From the NCBI RefSeq assembly GCF_020782235.1, contig NZ_JAJGNO010000007.1, positions 62,001-126,000 of the forward strand: a stretch of DNA of 64,000 bases, read 5' to 3'. Below the pieces are notes generated by a model. The model saw nothing but the letters and a program-made list of their open reading frames with translations. It was not told the origin of the DNA and made no database searches. Below, one piece after another: positions 1 to 7,088 of this stretch (position 1 is its first letter; each line of letters begins with the position of its first letter). Source of the DNA: Sphingobium naphthae (GTDB lineage Bacteria > Pseudomonadota > Alphaproteobacteria > Sphingomonadales > Sphingomonadaceae). The translations under genes and the position numbers were made by a program.

Positions 1-50
1 TGGTCGCCTGGCTGGCGCTGCTGTGGTTCATGTTCGGCGACGTGCTCTAG
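1..50 (+). CDS. C-terminal end of a membrane protein (partial)
   Basis: Only the last 15 codons are present, read in the frame starting at base 3 and ending in a TAG stop at 48-50. The visible tail is [15 protein letters not shown], a strongly hydrophobic stretch that looks like the end of a transmembrane helix. The family cannot be named from so little sequence. It lies upstream of purC on the same strand, with a GC-rich hairpin between them. Confidence 0.5.
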   Translation, partial: VAWLALLWFMFGDVL

Positions 51-63
51 CATCGGGCGCGCC

Positions 64-89
64 CCGCCCCGCCAATTGCGCCGGGGCGG
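64..89 (+). terminator. GC-rich hairpin after the upstream gene, possible terminator
   Basis: An 8-bp perfect stem (CCGCCCCG at 64-71 with CGGGGCGG at 82-89) closes a 10-nt loop, starting 14 nt after the upstream stop codon. It is followed by ACTTTGTTCT, which is only weakly T-rich. It therefore fits an intrinsic terminator of modest strength, or an RNA-stabilising 3' hairpin. Confidence 0.45.
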
Positions 90-116
90 ACTTTGTTCTA
101 AAGGCCTGCGCGAGCA

Positions 117-160
117 GCCCCGGCACCCGCTGATCCTTTCCGATTCGCGTTTGCCGGGGC
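117..160 (+). promoter_or_regulatory. Leader hairpin upstream of purC
   Basis: A 9-bp perfect stem (GCCCCGGCA at 117-125 with TGCCGGGGC at 152-160) encloses a 26-nt loop and ends 32 nt before the purC start. It is followed by GCATTGTTTTTG, a short T-run. This could be a leader hairpin or weak attenuator, or a chance GC-rich fold. No known purine riboswitch architecture was recognised. Confidence 0.3.
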
Positions 161-192
161 GCATTGTTTTTGAAAAAAGGTCAGGAACGCGC

Positions 193-975
193 ATGGCCCG
201 TCGCCGCCAGATTTACGAAGGCAAGGCTAAGATTCTCTATGAAGGCCCCGAGCCCGGCACGATCATCCAATATTTCAAGGATGACGCCACCGCCTTCAAC
301 GCGCAGAAAAAGGGCACGATTTCCGGCAAGGGCGTGCTCAACAACCGGATTTCCGAGCATATCTTCACCTTGCTCGGCCAGATCGGCGTGCCCACCCATT
401 TTATTCGTCGCCTCAACATGCGCGAGCAGTTGATCCGCCAGGTCGAGATCGTGCCGATCGAGGTCGTGGTGCGCAATGTCGCGGCCGGGTCGCTCTCCAA
501 GAAGCTGGGGATTGAGGAAGGCACGCAGCTGCCCCGCACGCTGATCGAATATTGCTACAAGGACGATGCGCTGGGCGACCCGCTGGTGTCCGAAGAGCAT
601 ATCGCCTGCTTCGGCTGGGCGACGCAGGATGAAATGCACGACATCGCCGACATGGCGATCCGCGTGAACGATTTCCTGTGCGGCCTGTTCGCCGGCATCG
701 GCATCCGCCTGATCGACTTCAAGCTGGAATTCGGCCGCCTGTATGACGGCGATTACAGCCGCATCATCCTGGCCGACGAAATCAGCCCCGACGGCTGCCG
801 CCTGTGGGACATGGCCACCAACGAGAAGCTGGACAAGGACCGGTTCCGCCGCGACCTGGGCGGCGAAGTGGAGGCCTATCAGGAAGTGGCGCGGCGGCTG
901 GGCCTGCTGCCCGAGGGACTGGACACCACCGTCCTCGACCTCGACACGCATCGCAAGAAGCGCGAGAAGGAATAA
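193..975 (+). CDS. purC: Phosphoribosylaminoimidazole-succinocarboxamide synthase
   Basis: SAICAR synthetase, the cytoplasmic ATP-dependent enzyme that condenses CAIR with L-aspartate in de novo purine synthesis. The ATG at 193 is preferred over an upstream in-frame ATG because AGGTCAGGA lies just before it and the resulting 260-residue protein starts directly with the family's [22 protein letters not shown] opening. Family motifs are in the usual order: the [19 protein letters not shown] segment near residue 35, [15 protein letters not shown] in the middle, [10 protein letters not shown], and [14 protein letters not shown] near residue 195. The length is typical for the compact bacterial enzyme. 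No purS or purQ follows; the next gene is on the opposite strand. Confidence 0.97.
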   Translation: MARRRQIYEGKAKILYEGPEPGTIIQYFKDDATAFNAQKKGTISGKGVLNNRISEHIFTLLGQIGVPTHFIRRLNMREQLIRQVEIVPIEVVVRNVAAGSLSKKLGIEEGTQLPRTLIEYCYKDDALGDPLVSEEHIACFGWATQDEMHDIADMAIRVNDFLCGLFAGIGIRLIDFKLEFGRLYDGDYSRIILADEISPDGCRLWDMATNEKLDKDRFRRDLGGEVEAYQEVARRLGLLPEGLDTTVLDLDTHRKKREKE

Positions 976-983
976 GCGGCGGT

Positions 984-1003
984 GCTCCTGCGACGGCAGG
1001 AGC
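984..1003. terminator. Hairpin between the convergent purC and TSUP genes
   Basis: A perfect 8-bp stem (GCTCCTGC at 984-991, GCAGGAGC at 996-1003) with a GACG tetraloop sits 8 nt after the purC stop. There is no T-run on either side, so termination efficiency is uncertain. Its position between convergent ends suggests a two-way transcription end or RNA-stabilising structure. Confidence 0.5.
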
Positions 1004-1033
1004 GCAGCTGACAGGCTGCATGAACTTGCGGGG

Positions 1034-1051
1034 GCGGGATTGGAGTCCCGC
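1034..1051. repeat. Short intergenic inverted repeat
   Basis: GCGGGA (1034-1039) and TCCCGC (1046-1051) flank TTGGAG between the convergent purC and TSUP genes. The GCGGGATTGGAGTCCCGC form resembles short palindromic intergenic elements of sphingomonad genomes. That comparison is from memory, and no second copy was noticed in this window. Confidence 0.3.
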
Positions 1052-1066
1052 TTCCGCAGGAACGGC

Positions 1067-1819
1067 TCATCCCATGACGGCGTCTGCCACCAGCTTGAGG
1101 CCGAGCAGGATCATCAGCACGTAGATCAGCGTGTAGAAGCGCGCGGCCTCGACGCGCCGCACCAGCGCGACGCCGGCGAAGGTCGAGACGATCGCCACCG
1201 GCGCAAGCAGCGCGGTCGCGGTGAGATTGTCGGCCGTGAACTGGCCCAGCGCGGCATAGGCCGGCACCTTCATCCAGTTCATCGCCGCAAAGGCAAAGGC
1301 GGTGGTGCCCACCAGCATGTCGCGCGACAGCTTCTTGGGCAGCACCCACATCTGGAAGGGCGGCGACCCGGCATGGGCGATCTGGCTGGTGAAGCCGCTG
1401 GCGATGCCGAACAGGAAGCCGACCCAGGCCGGGGAATTGGAGGGCAAGGTCACGGCCTTGCCGCGCTCGACCCAGAGCCGCTGCAGCCCGAACAGCACCG
1501 AGATTGCGCCCAGCACGCCAAGCACCGCCACTTCCGACACTTGCGCCGCGAATAGCCAACCCAGCGCGATGCCGACGGCTGCGCCGGGCAGCATCACCTT
1601 CAAAATCCCGCCGTCCCAGCTGCGGCGATAGGCCCAGACGCTCACCGCATCCTGCAGGATCAGGATGGGCAGCAGGATCGCCGCCCCGCGTATGGGGTCG
1701 ACGCCCAGCGCCATGATCGGCATGGCGAGCGCCCCCACGCCGGCGAACCCGCCCTTCGCCAGGCCGGAAATAACGACGGCGATGATCGCGCAGACGAGGT
1801 AGAGCGGATCGAGCATCAT
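1067..1819 (-). CDS. TSUP (TauE/SafE) family membrane permease
   Basis: A 250-residue inner-membrane protein of the sulfite exporter TauE/SafE family, whose members export or import small sulfur-containing or organic anions. The repeat hallmark is visible near the N terminus as GLAKGGFAGVGALAMPIM, and a second half carries GFLFGIASGFTSQIAHAGSP, the usual second signature. Alternating hydrophobic stretches fit about seven to eight membrane segments. The two consecutive ATG codons at the start follow an AGGCGG-type ribosome site. It lies 77 bp downstream of phaZ on the same strand and could be cotranscribed with it. The substrate cannot be assigned from sequence. Confidence 0.88.
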   Translation of the reverse strand: MMLDPLYLVCAIIAVVISGLAKGGFAGVGALAMPIMALGVDPIRGAAILLPILILQDAVSVWAYRRSWDGGILKVMLPGAAVGIALGWLFAAQVSEVAVLGVLGAISVLFGLQRLWVERGKAVTLPSNSPAWVGFLFGIASGFTSQIAHAGSPPFQMWVLPKKLSRDMLVGTTAFAFAAMNWMKVPAYAALGQFTADNLTATALLAPVAIVSTFAGVALVRRVEAARFYTLIYVLMILLGLKLVADAVMG

Positions 1820-1896
1820 GCCGCCTGCTCAGCCGCGCAGGACGGCGGCATTCGCCTGTGCCGTGGCGGCGGCCTGCATCGCCCCGAAACCGCGGT

Positions 1897-3120
1897 TCAG
1901 TTCATCGCCAGGATCATGTTCCGCACTTGCGGATAGACCTGCTTTTCCCATTTGCTGCCGGAAAAGACACCATAATGGCCAACGCCGGGCTGAAGATGAT
2001 GACGCTTGAGGTGCGGGCGCAGGCCCGTGCACAGCGCGTGCGCGGCGGAGGTCTGGCCCACGGCGCAGACATCGTCGCGTTCGCCCTCGACCGTCAGCAG
2101 CGCCGTCTTGCGGATCGCGCCCGGATTGATCGGGCGGCCGCGCACGGTCAGCTCGCCCTTGGACAGCAAGGTCCGCTGGAACACCATGTCGACGGTTTCC
2201 AGATAGAATTCCTTCGTCATGTCGAGCACGGCGAAATATTCCCGGTAGAAGCTCTTGATCTTGTCGGCGCCGCCTTCATTGCCATCGGCCAGCAGCTGGT
2301 AGAGTTCGCGATGCTGGGCGCCATGGCGCTCCATGTTCATCGACATGAAGGCCGACAGCTGGAGGAAACCCGGATAGACTTCCCGGCCGCGCCCGGCATA
2401 GCGGAAGGGCACGACGGAGATCAGATTCTCCTCGAACCATTTGATCGGCTTTTCATTGGCAAGATCGTTGACCACGGTCGGCGCGGCATTGGGATCGATG
2501 GGGCCGCCCATCAGCGTCATCGACCGCGGCGTCGCCTTGTCCTGATCCTCCGACATCAGCGACACTGCCGCCATGGCGGGCACGCAGGGCTGGCACACCG
2601 AGACGAGATGCGCGCCCTCCCCCAGTTCCTGCAGGAAGCGGATCACATAGTCGACATAATCGTCGAAACCGAACCGCCCGGCCGACAGCGGCACGTCGCG
2701 CGCATTCTTCCAGTCGGTGATGTAGACATCATGGTCGCGCAGCAATGTTGCGACCGTGCTGCGCAGCAGGGTCGAGAAATGGCCCGACATGGGGGCGACC
2801 ACCAGCACGCGCGGCTGTTCCACCTCCACTTCGTCCTTGGCGAAATGGAGAAGGTCGCCGAACGGCAACTCCAGCGCGATTTCCTCGCGCACGGCCACTT
2901 CGGCATTGCCGCTCTGCACGGTGCGGATGTCATAGGCGGGGCGCTTGTGGGTGAGCTTCGCGCCCTGGAACACGTCCATCAGCGCGAACATGCGGCGCGG
3001 CATCGCCCAGTCCGCCATCGGCCCCATCGTATGGCGCAGGCTCAGCGCCCATTCGGCGCCCAGCCGCGCGGGGGCCAGCATGTCGTTCCAGGCCTGATAA
3101 CCACTGTAGAGCATCCGCAT
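1897..3120 (-). CDS. phaZ: Intracellular polyhydroxyalkanoate (PHB) depolymerase
   Basis: A 407-residue PHB depolymerase of the intracellular (PhaZ1/PHB_depo_C) class, which mobilises stored polyhydroxybutyrate granules. The opening MRMLYSGYQAWNDMLAPAR is typical for the family. An alpha/beta-hydrolase core contains VVAPMSGHFSTLLR near residue 110 and VSVCQPCVPAM near residues 173-183, where Cys176 replaces the usual nucleophilic Ser, as expected for this class. The C-terminal part holds GERDDVCAVGQT, near the catalytic Asp, and HYGVFSG, with the likely catalytic His. No signal peptide is visible. No PHA synthase gene is nearby. A 130-bp region separates it from the divergent GST gene. Confidence 0.93.
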   Translation of the reverse strand: MRMLYSGYQAWNDMLAPARLGAEWALSLRHTMGPMADWAMPRRMFALMDVFQGAKLTHKRPAYDIRTVQSGNAEVAVREEIALELPFGDLLHFAKDEVEVEQPRVLVVAPMSGHFSTLLRSTVATLLRDHDVYITDWKNARDVPLSAGRFGFDDYVDYVIRFLQELGEGAHLVSVCQPCVPAMAAVSLMSEDQDKATPRSMTLMGGPIDPNAAPTVVNDLANEKPIKWFEENLISVVPFRYAGRGREVYPGFLQLSAFMSMNMERHGAQHRELYQLLADGNEGGADKIKSFYREYFAVLDMTKEFYLETVDMVFQRTLLSKGELTVRGRPINPGAIRKTALLTVEGERDDVCAVGQTSAAHALCTGLRPHLKRHHLQPGVGHYGVFSGSKWEKQVYPQVRNMILAMN

Positions 3121-3250
3121 GATCGAAATTATGCCTTATACTGACCCTGTGACCCGAATCGGTTCCTTGATGAAACGCTATACAGGCAATTTCTGTTGCG
3201 CTGCATCATCATAAATGTGAGTTAAAGGAACATAGCGAGAGGGGAAAGTC

Positions 3251-3907
3251 ATGGCCGACGCGCAACTCACTCTTTCCAGTCGCAATTATTCTTCCTGGTC
3301 TTTGCGGGGATGGCTGCTTTGCCGTCTGGCGGGGCTCGCAGTCAGCGAAAAAATGATCGCGCTCGACGATCCGGACAATCGCGCGGAGTTGTTGCTGCTC
3401 TCGCCATCGGTGCTGGTGCCGCGCCTGACGCATGAGGGGGCGAGCGTGTGGGACACGCTGGCGATCGCGGAATATCTGCATGAGCTGTATCCGCAGGCCG
3501 GCATGTATCCCGCCGATCGCATCGCCCGCGCCCATTGCCGGTCGGTATCGGGCGAAATCCATTCGGGCTTCGCCAATCTGCGCTCGGCCCTGCCGATGAA
3601 CCTGAAGGTGCGGCACGACCGCTTCCCCGTCTTCCCTGGCGCACGTCCCGATATCGAGCGGGTCGAGACGATCTGGTCGGAATGCCTGGACAGCTATGGC
3701 GGCCCGTGGCTGTTCGGCGCGTCGCCGACCGTCGCCGACGCCATGTTCGCGCCGGTGGTGCAGCGCTTCCTGACCTACGCCGTCGCGGTGAGCCCGACAT
3801 CGGCCGCCTATTGCGAGACGGTCAACAGCTGGCCGCTGATGCGCGAATGGATCAACGCCGCGCGCCGCGAGCCCGACGAGATGATCGAGCTGGAAACCGA
3901 ATTCTAG
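3251..3907 (+). CDS. Glutathione S-transferase family protein
   Basis: A 218-residue cytoplasmic GST-like protein. The N-terminal thioredoxin fold begins with LSSRNYSSWSLRGWL, a proteobacterial GST signature in which Ser/Asn residues replace the Tyr of classical enzymes. SPSVLVPRLTHEGASVWDT holds the cis-Pro (VP) and the glutathione-binding segment near residues 50-70. The C-terminal helical domain contains WLFGASPTVADAMFAP, the conserved N-capping region with its Asp. A strong ribosome site (GAGAGGGG) precedes the ATG. The substrate is unknown. The gene stands alone between divergent phaZ and the M28 peptidase, which starts 42 bp downstream and may be cotranscribed. Confidence 0.88.
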   Translation: MADAQLTLSSRNYSSWSLRGWLLCRLAGLAVSEKMIALDDPDNRAELLLLSPSVLVPRLTHEGASVWDTLAIAEYLHELYPQAGMYPADRIARAHCRSVSGEIHSGFANLRSALPMNLKVRHDRFPVFPGARPDIERVETIWSECLDSYGGPWLFGASPTVADAMFAPVVQRFLTYAVAVSPTSAAYCETVNSWPLMREWINAARREPDEMIELETEF

Positions 3908-3949
3908 AAGCCCTTCCCCCTGCGCGGGCACGGGGTTAAGGCAGGCGGC

Positions 3950-5614
3950 ATGACTGTTCGCACCCTGCTCCTGGCTCTGAGCCTTGCCGCCGCCCCGATC
4001 CTCCCCGCCGCCGTTCAGGCCCAGACGATCGCCCCCGACCAGCTGGAAAGCTCGGTCCGCACGCTTGCGTCCGACCTGTTTCAGGGGCGCGCGCCCGGCA
4101 CCATCGGCGAGGAACGGACGATCGGCTATCTGGTCGGCCGGTTCCAGGCGCTGGGGCTGGAGCCCGGCGGCCCCGATGGCCAATGGGTGCAGACCGTGCC
4201 GCTGCTCCACACGCGGCTGGGCGCGCCCACGCAGCTGGCCGTGACGCAAGGCGGCGCGACCACGCCCTGGACGTTCGGCGAGAATGTCTATGTCTCGACA
4301 TTGCAGCCCAAGGACAGGGTCGGCATCGACAAGGCGCCGATGGTATTCGTCGGCTATGGCGTCTCCGCGCCCGAACGCGGCTGGGACGATTTCAAGGGTG
4401 TCGACCTGAAGGGCAAGGTCGCCGTCTTCCTGGTCAACGATCCCGATTTCGAGGCGACGAAGGGCGAGGACGCGGCCGGCAAGTTCGGCGGCAAGACCAT
4501 GACCTACTATGGCCGCTGGACCTACAAGTTCGAGGAAGCGGCGCGGCGCGGCGCGATCGGCGCGCTGATCGTGCATGACACGCCGGGCGCAGGCTATGGC
4601 TGGAATGTGGTGAAAAGCCCGGGCGGCGAGAATTATGATCTGGTGCGACCCGCCGACAGGCTGACCAGCCTGCAATTGCAGGGCTGGGTCGCGGGCGATG
4701 CGGCCAGGGCATTGTTCGCCGGCGCAGGCCAGGACCTGGCCGCGCTGCGCAAACAAGCGCGGTCGGCGGCGTTCAAGCCGGTTGAGTTGAAGGGCGCGAC
4801 CTTCTCCGCCAGCTTCCCCGTGACACAGGAAGTGGTGCAGAGCGCCAATGTCCTGGCCCGCCTTCCCGGCGCCGAACGCCCCGACGAAACGATCATGTAC
4901 GGCGCGCACTGGGATGCCTATGGCAAGGGCGAGCCCGATGCACAGGGCCGCATCTATCGCGCCGGCGCCAATGACGACGCGCTGGGTATCGCCGCCCTGT
5001 TCGAGATCGCGCGCGCGTTCAAGGCTGCGCCGGCGCCCGACCGGTCGATCCTGTTCGCCGCCTGGACCGCCGAGGAGCGCGGCCTGCTGGGTTCCGAACA
5101 TTATGCGCTGAACCCGGTCTACCCGCTCGACAAGACGGTCGCGAACCTCACCATCGACATATTGCAGACCGGCGGCAAGGCGAAGGACGTGATCCTGGTC
5201 GGCAAGGGGCAAGGCACGTTGGAGGATGATCTCGCCCGCTTCGCCGCGCGGCAGGGTCGCGTCGTCACGCAGGAAAGCCTGCCCGAACGCGGGCTTTTCT
5301 ACCGCGCGGACCATTTTTCCATGGCGAAGCGCGGCGTCCCCGTGCTGCTGATGATGGGCATCGCCGGCGCGTCCGACCTGGTGGAGGGCGGCCGCGCCGC
5401 GGGGCAGGCCTGGGTCGATGCCTATACCGGCGCCTGCTATCATCAGGCCTGCGACGCGGTGGACGACAGCTGGAACCTGGAAGGCGCGGCGCAGGACGTC
5501 GACCTGATGCTGGACATCGGCCGCGACCTCGCCACGTCCACGCGCTGGCCGGAATGGAAGCCGGGGTCCGAGTTCAAGGCGATCCGCGACAAGAGCACGG
5601 GGGCCAGGCAGTAA
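3950..5614 (+). CDS. Exported M28 family zinc metallopeptidase
   Basis: A 554-residue M28 peptidase (aminopeptidase type) with a signal peptide of about 24 residues ending AAVQAQ. A protease-associated insert spans roughly residues 125-250. The zinc-binding catalytic domain shows YGAHWDAYG (His320), GANDDALG (bridging Asp), TAEERGLLGS (catalytic Glu375 and ligand Glu376), DILQTGG and RADHFSMAKRGVP (last His ligand), in the order expected of an active enzyme. It most likely releases N-terminal residues or dipeptides from peptides in the periplasm. Its end converges with the GH27 gene 16 bp away. Confidence 0.93.
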   Translation: MTVRTLLLALSLAAAPILPAAVQAQTIAPDQLESSVRTLASDLFQGRAPGTIGEERTIGYLVGRFQALGLEPGGPDGQWVQTVPLLHTRLGAPTQLAVTQGGATTPWTFGENVYVSTLQPKDRVGIDKAPMVFVGYGVSAPERGWDDFKGVDLKGKVAVFLVNDPDFEATKGEDAAGKFGGKTMTYYGRWTYKFEEAARRGAIGALIVHDTPGAGYGWNVVKSPGGENYDLVRPADRLTSLQLQGWVAGDAARALFAGAGQDLAALRKQARSAAFKPVELKGATFSASFPVTQEVVQSANVLARLPGAERPDETIMYGAHWDAYGKGEPDAQGRIYRAGANDDALGIAALFEIARAFKAAPAPDRSILFAAWTAEERGLLGSEHYALNPVYPLDKTVANLTIDILQTGGKAKDVILVGKGQGTLEDDLARFAARQGRVVTQESLPERGLFYRADHFSMAKRGVPVLLMMGIAGASDLVEGGRAAGQAWVDAYTGACYHQACDAVDDSWNLEGAAQDVDLMLDIGRDLATSTRWPEWKPGSEFKAIRDKSTGARQ

Positions 5615-5630
5615 GCCGGCCCCTGCCGGT

Positions 5631-7004
5631 TCAGCTCAGCCGATAGAGCGCGGCGCCGTGCGGCGGCAGGTCGGCGGCGACGCGCTGCGCCTGTGACCCC
5701 AGCGCCCTACCGGCCCACAGGTCGCGCACGGCGACGGGGCGGCTGAGGCCGAGCGCGTCAAGACCGATGCCGACCTCGCGCGCCTTGTCGCTGGTGTTGA
5801 ACAGCGCCAGATACCGGCCGCCACCGTCCTCGGCCACGGCGGACCAGATGCGCGTGCCGTCCTCGATAAAATGCGGGCGATTGTCGCGACTGGCCTGATT
5901 GACTGCGATCACCTCCCGGTTGGTGAGCAACGCCAGCGTCGCGGCGTCGAGATGGCGCAGGTCCCCGCCCATGATGAGCGGCGAGCGCGCGATCGCCCAC
6001 AGCGTCATCAGCGTGCGCTGCTCGTCGGGAGTGAAGCGCGTATCGCGTTCGCCCAGCGCCAGCCGGCCGAGCGGCAGCATGTCGGCGTCTGGCCAGCTGC
6101 CCGGTCCGCGCCAGGGGGTCCAGTTTTCCAGGCGCGTGAACTGCGCCTCCAGCATCGGCCATTCGTCCCAGAAATCATCGGAGATGCGCCACATCTGCGC
6201 ATGGTTGCGGACATGATCGCCGCGGATCACCGGCGTTTCGCCGGGAGACAGGCTCAGGATGATGGGACGCCCGGTCGCCTGTATCGCCTTGTGCGCCGCC
6301 TCGATCTCCGCGGCATGCGCGTCATAGGGCCGGCTCATATCGTCCATCTTGACGAAATCGACACCCCAGTCGGCATAGAGGCGGAAGATGCTGTCATAAT
6401 AGGCCTGCGCGCCGGGCCGGGCCATGTCCACGCCATACATGTCCGGGTTCCAGGAGCAGATGCTGGTCCGGTCGGCGATGTCGGCGGCGCGATGATCGGT
6501 GCCCAGGATCGGGAGGTTCGCTTCCACCGCCGCGCGCGGGATGCCGCGCATGACATGGATGCCGAATTTGAGGCCCAGCGCATGCACCGCCTGCGCCAGC
6601 GGCGCGAAGCCCCGGCCGCCCGCGCTGGAGGGGAAGCGATTGGGCGCGGGGATCATCCGGCCATGGGCGTCCATCGCGGGCCGTGGCCTGGCATTATAGG
6701 TGTAGCTCGACGCTTCGGGCTCATACCATTGGATGTCGACGGTGAAGACGTCATAGCCGAAGGGCAGCAGCTTGCCCGCCATGATGCGCGCTGTTTCGCG
6801 CGCCTGCGCTTCGGTGATGGTGGTGGCGAAGCTGTTCCAGCTGTTCCAGCCCATGGGCGGGCGCGGCGCCAGCACCGCTGCGTCCTCCCGCCCGCTTTGC
6901 GGAGCCGCGCGCGCCGCGCCAGCCGCCGCCAATCCCGCCACACCGCCAGCCACGCCGCCCGCCAGCAGCGTGCGCCGGCTCGTTTCCAGATGCATCCTCT
7001 TCAT
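5631..7004 (-). CDS. Tat-exported GH27 family alpha-galactosidase-like glycosidase
   Basis: A GH27 clan-D glycosidase of about 457 residues from the chosen start at 7004; an alternative ATG lies at 6995 and the longest frame starts at 7040. A twin-arginine signal (TSRRTLLAGG followed by an Ala/Gly-rich helix) predicts Tat export. Hallmarks are PPMGWNSWNSF at the domain start, DFVKMDDMS with the nucleophile Asp (about residue 221), and RISDDFWDEW with the acid/base Asp (about residue 275). A C-terminal beta-domain ends GAALYRLS. GH27 members are alpha-galactosidases, beta-L-arabinopyranosidases or N-acetylgalactosaminidases, so the exact specificity is open. It is divergent from GH92 across a palindrome, suggesting co-regulation. 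Confidence 0.9.
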   Translation of the reverse strand: MKRMHLETSRRTLLAGGVAGGVAGLAAAGAARAAPQSGREDAAVLAPRPPMGWNSWNSFATTITEAQARETARIMAGKLLPFGYDVFTVDIQWYEPEASSYTYNARPRPAMDAHGRMIPAPNRFPSSAGGRGFAPLAQAVHALGLKFGIHVMRGIPRAAVEANLPILGTDHRAADIADRTSICSWNPDMYGVDMARPGAQAYYDSIFRLYADWGVDFVKMDDMSRPYDAHAAEIEAAHKAIQATGRPIILSLSPGETPVIRGDHVRNHAQMWRISDDFWDEWPMLEAQFTRLENWTPWRGPGSWPDADMLPLGRLALGERDTRFTPDEQRTLMTLWAIARSPLIMGGDLRHLDAATLALLTNREVIAVNQASRDNRPHFIEDGTRIWSAVAEDGGGRYLALFNTSDKAREVGIGLDALGLSRPVAVRDLWAGRALGSQAQRVAADLPPHGAALYRLS

Positions 7005-7037
7005 TTGTCGGAGTAAACCGCAGCCAAGCGGCGAGAT

Positions 7038-7054
7038 CAAGCGCTAAGCGCTTG
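7038..7054. promoter_or_regulatory. Perfect palindrome in the GH27/GH92 divergent promoter, candidate operator
   Basis: CAAGCGCTAAGCGCTTG is an 8-bp perfect inverted repeat with a single central base, midway between the GH27 (7004) and GH92 (7089) starts. It suits a dimeric repressor controlling both genes. It shares AGCGCT with the LacI-type operators elsewhere in the window but lacks their TGRTA flanks, so a different regulator is likely. No regulator gene is adjacent. Confidence 0.55.
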
Positions 7055-7088
7055 GCGCATCGCCACAGGCATGATTTAACCGCAAACC

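Noticed and set aside
3162..3231. GGAAC/GTTCC motifs in the phaZ/GST intergenic region
   Set aside because: Neither motif has a GTT at the required distance in the right direction.
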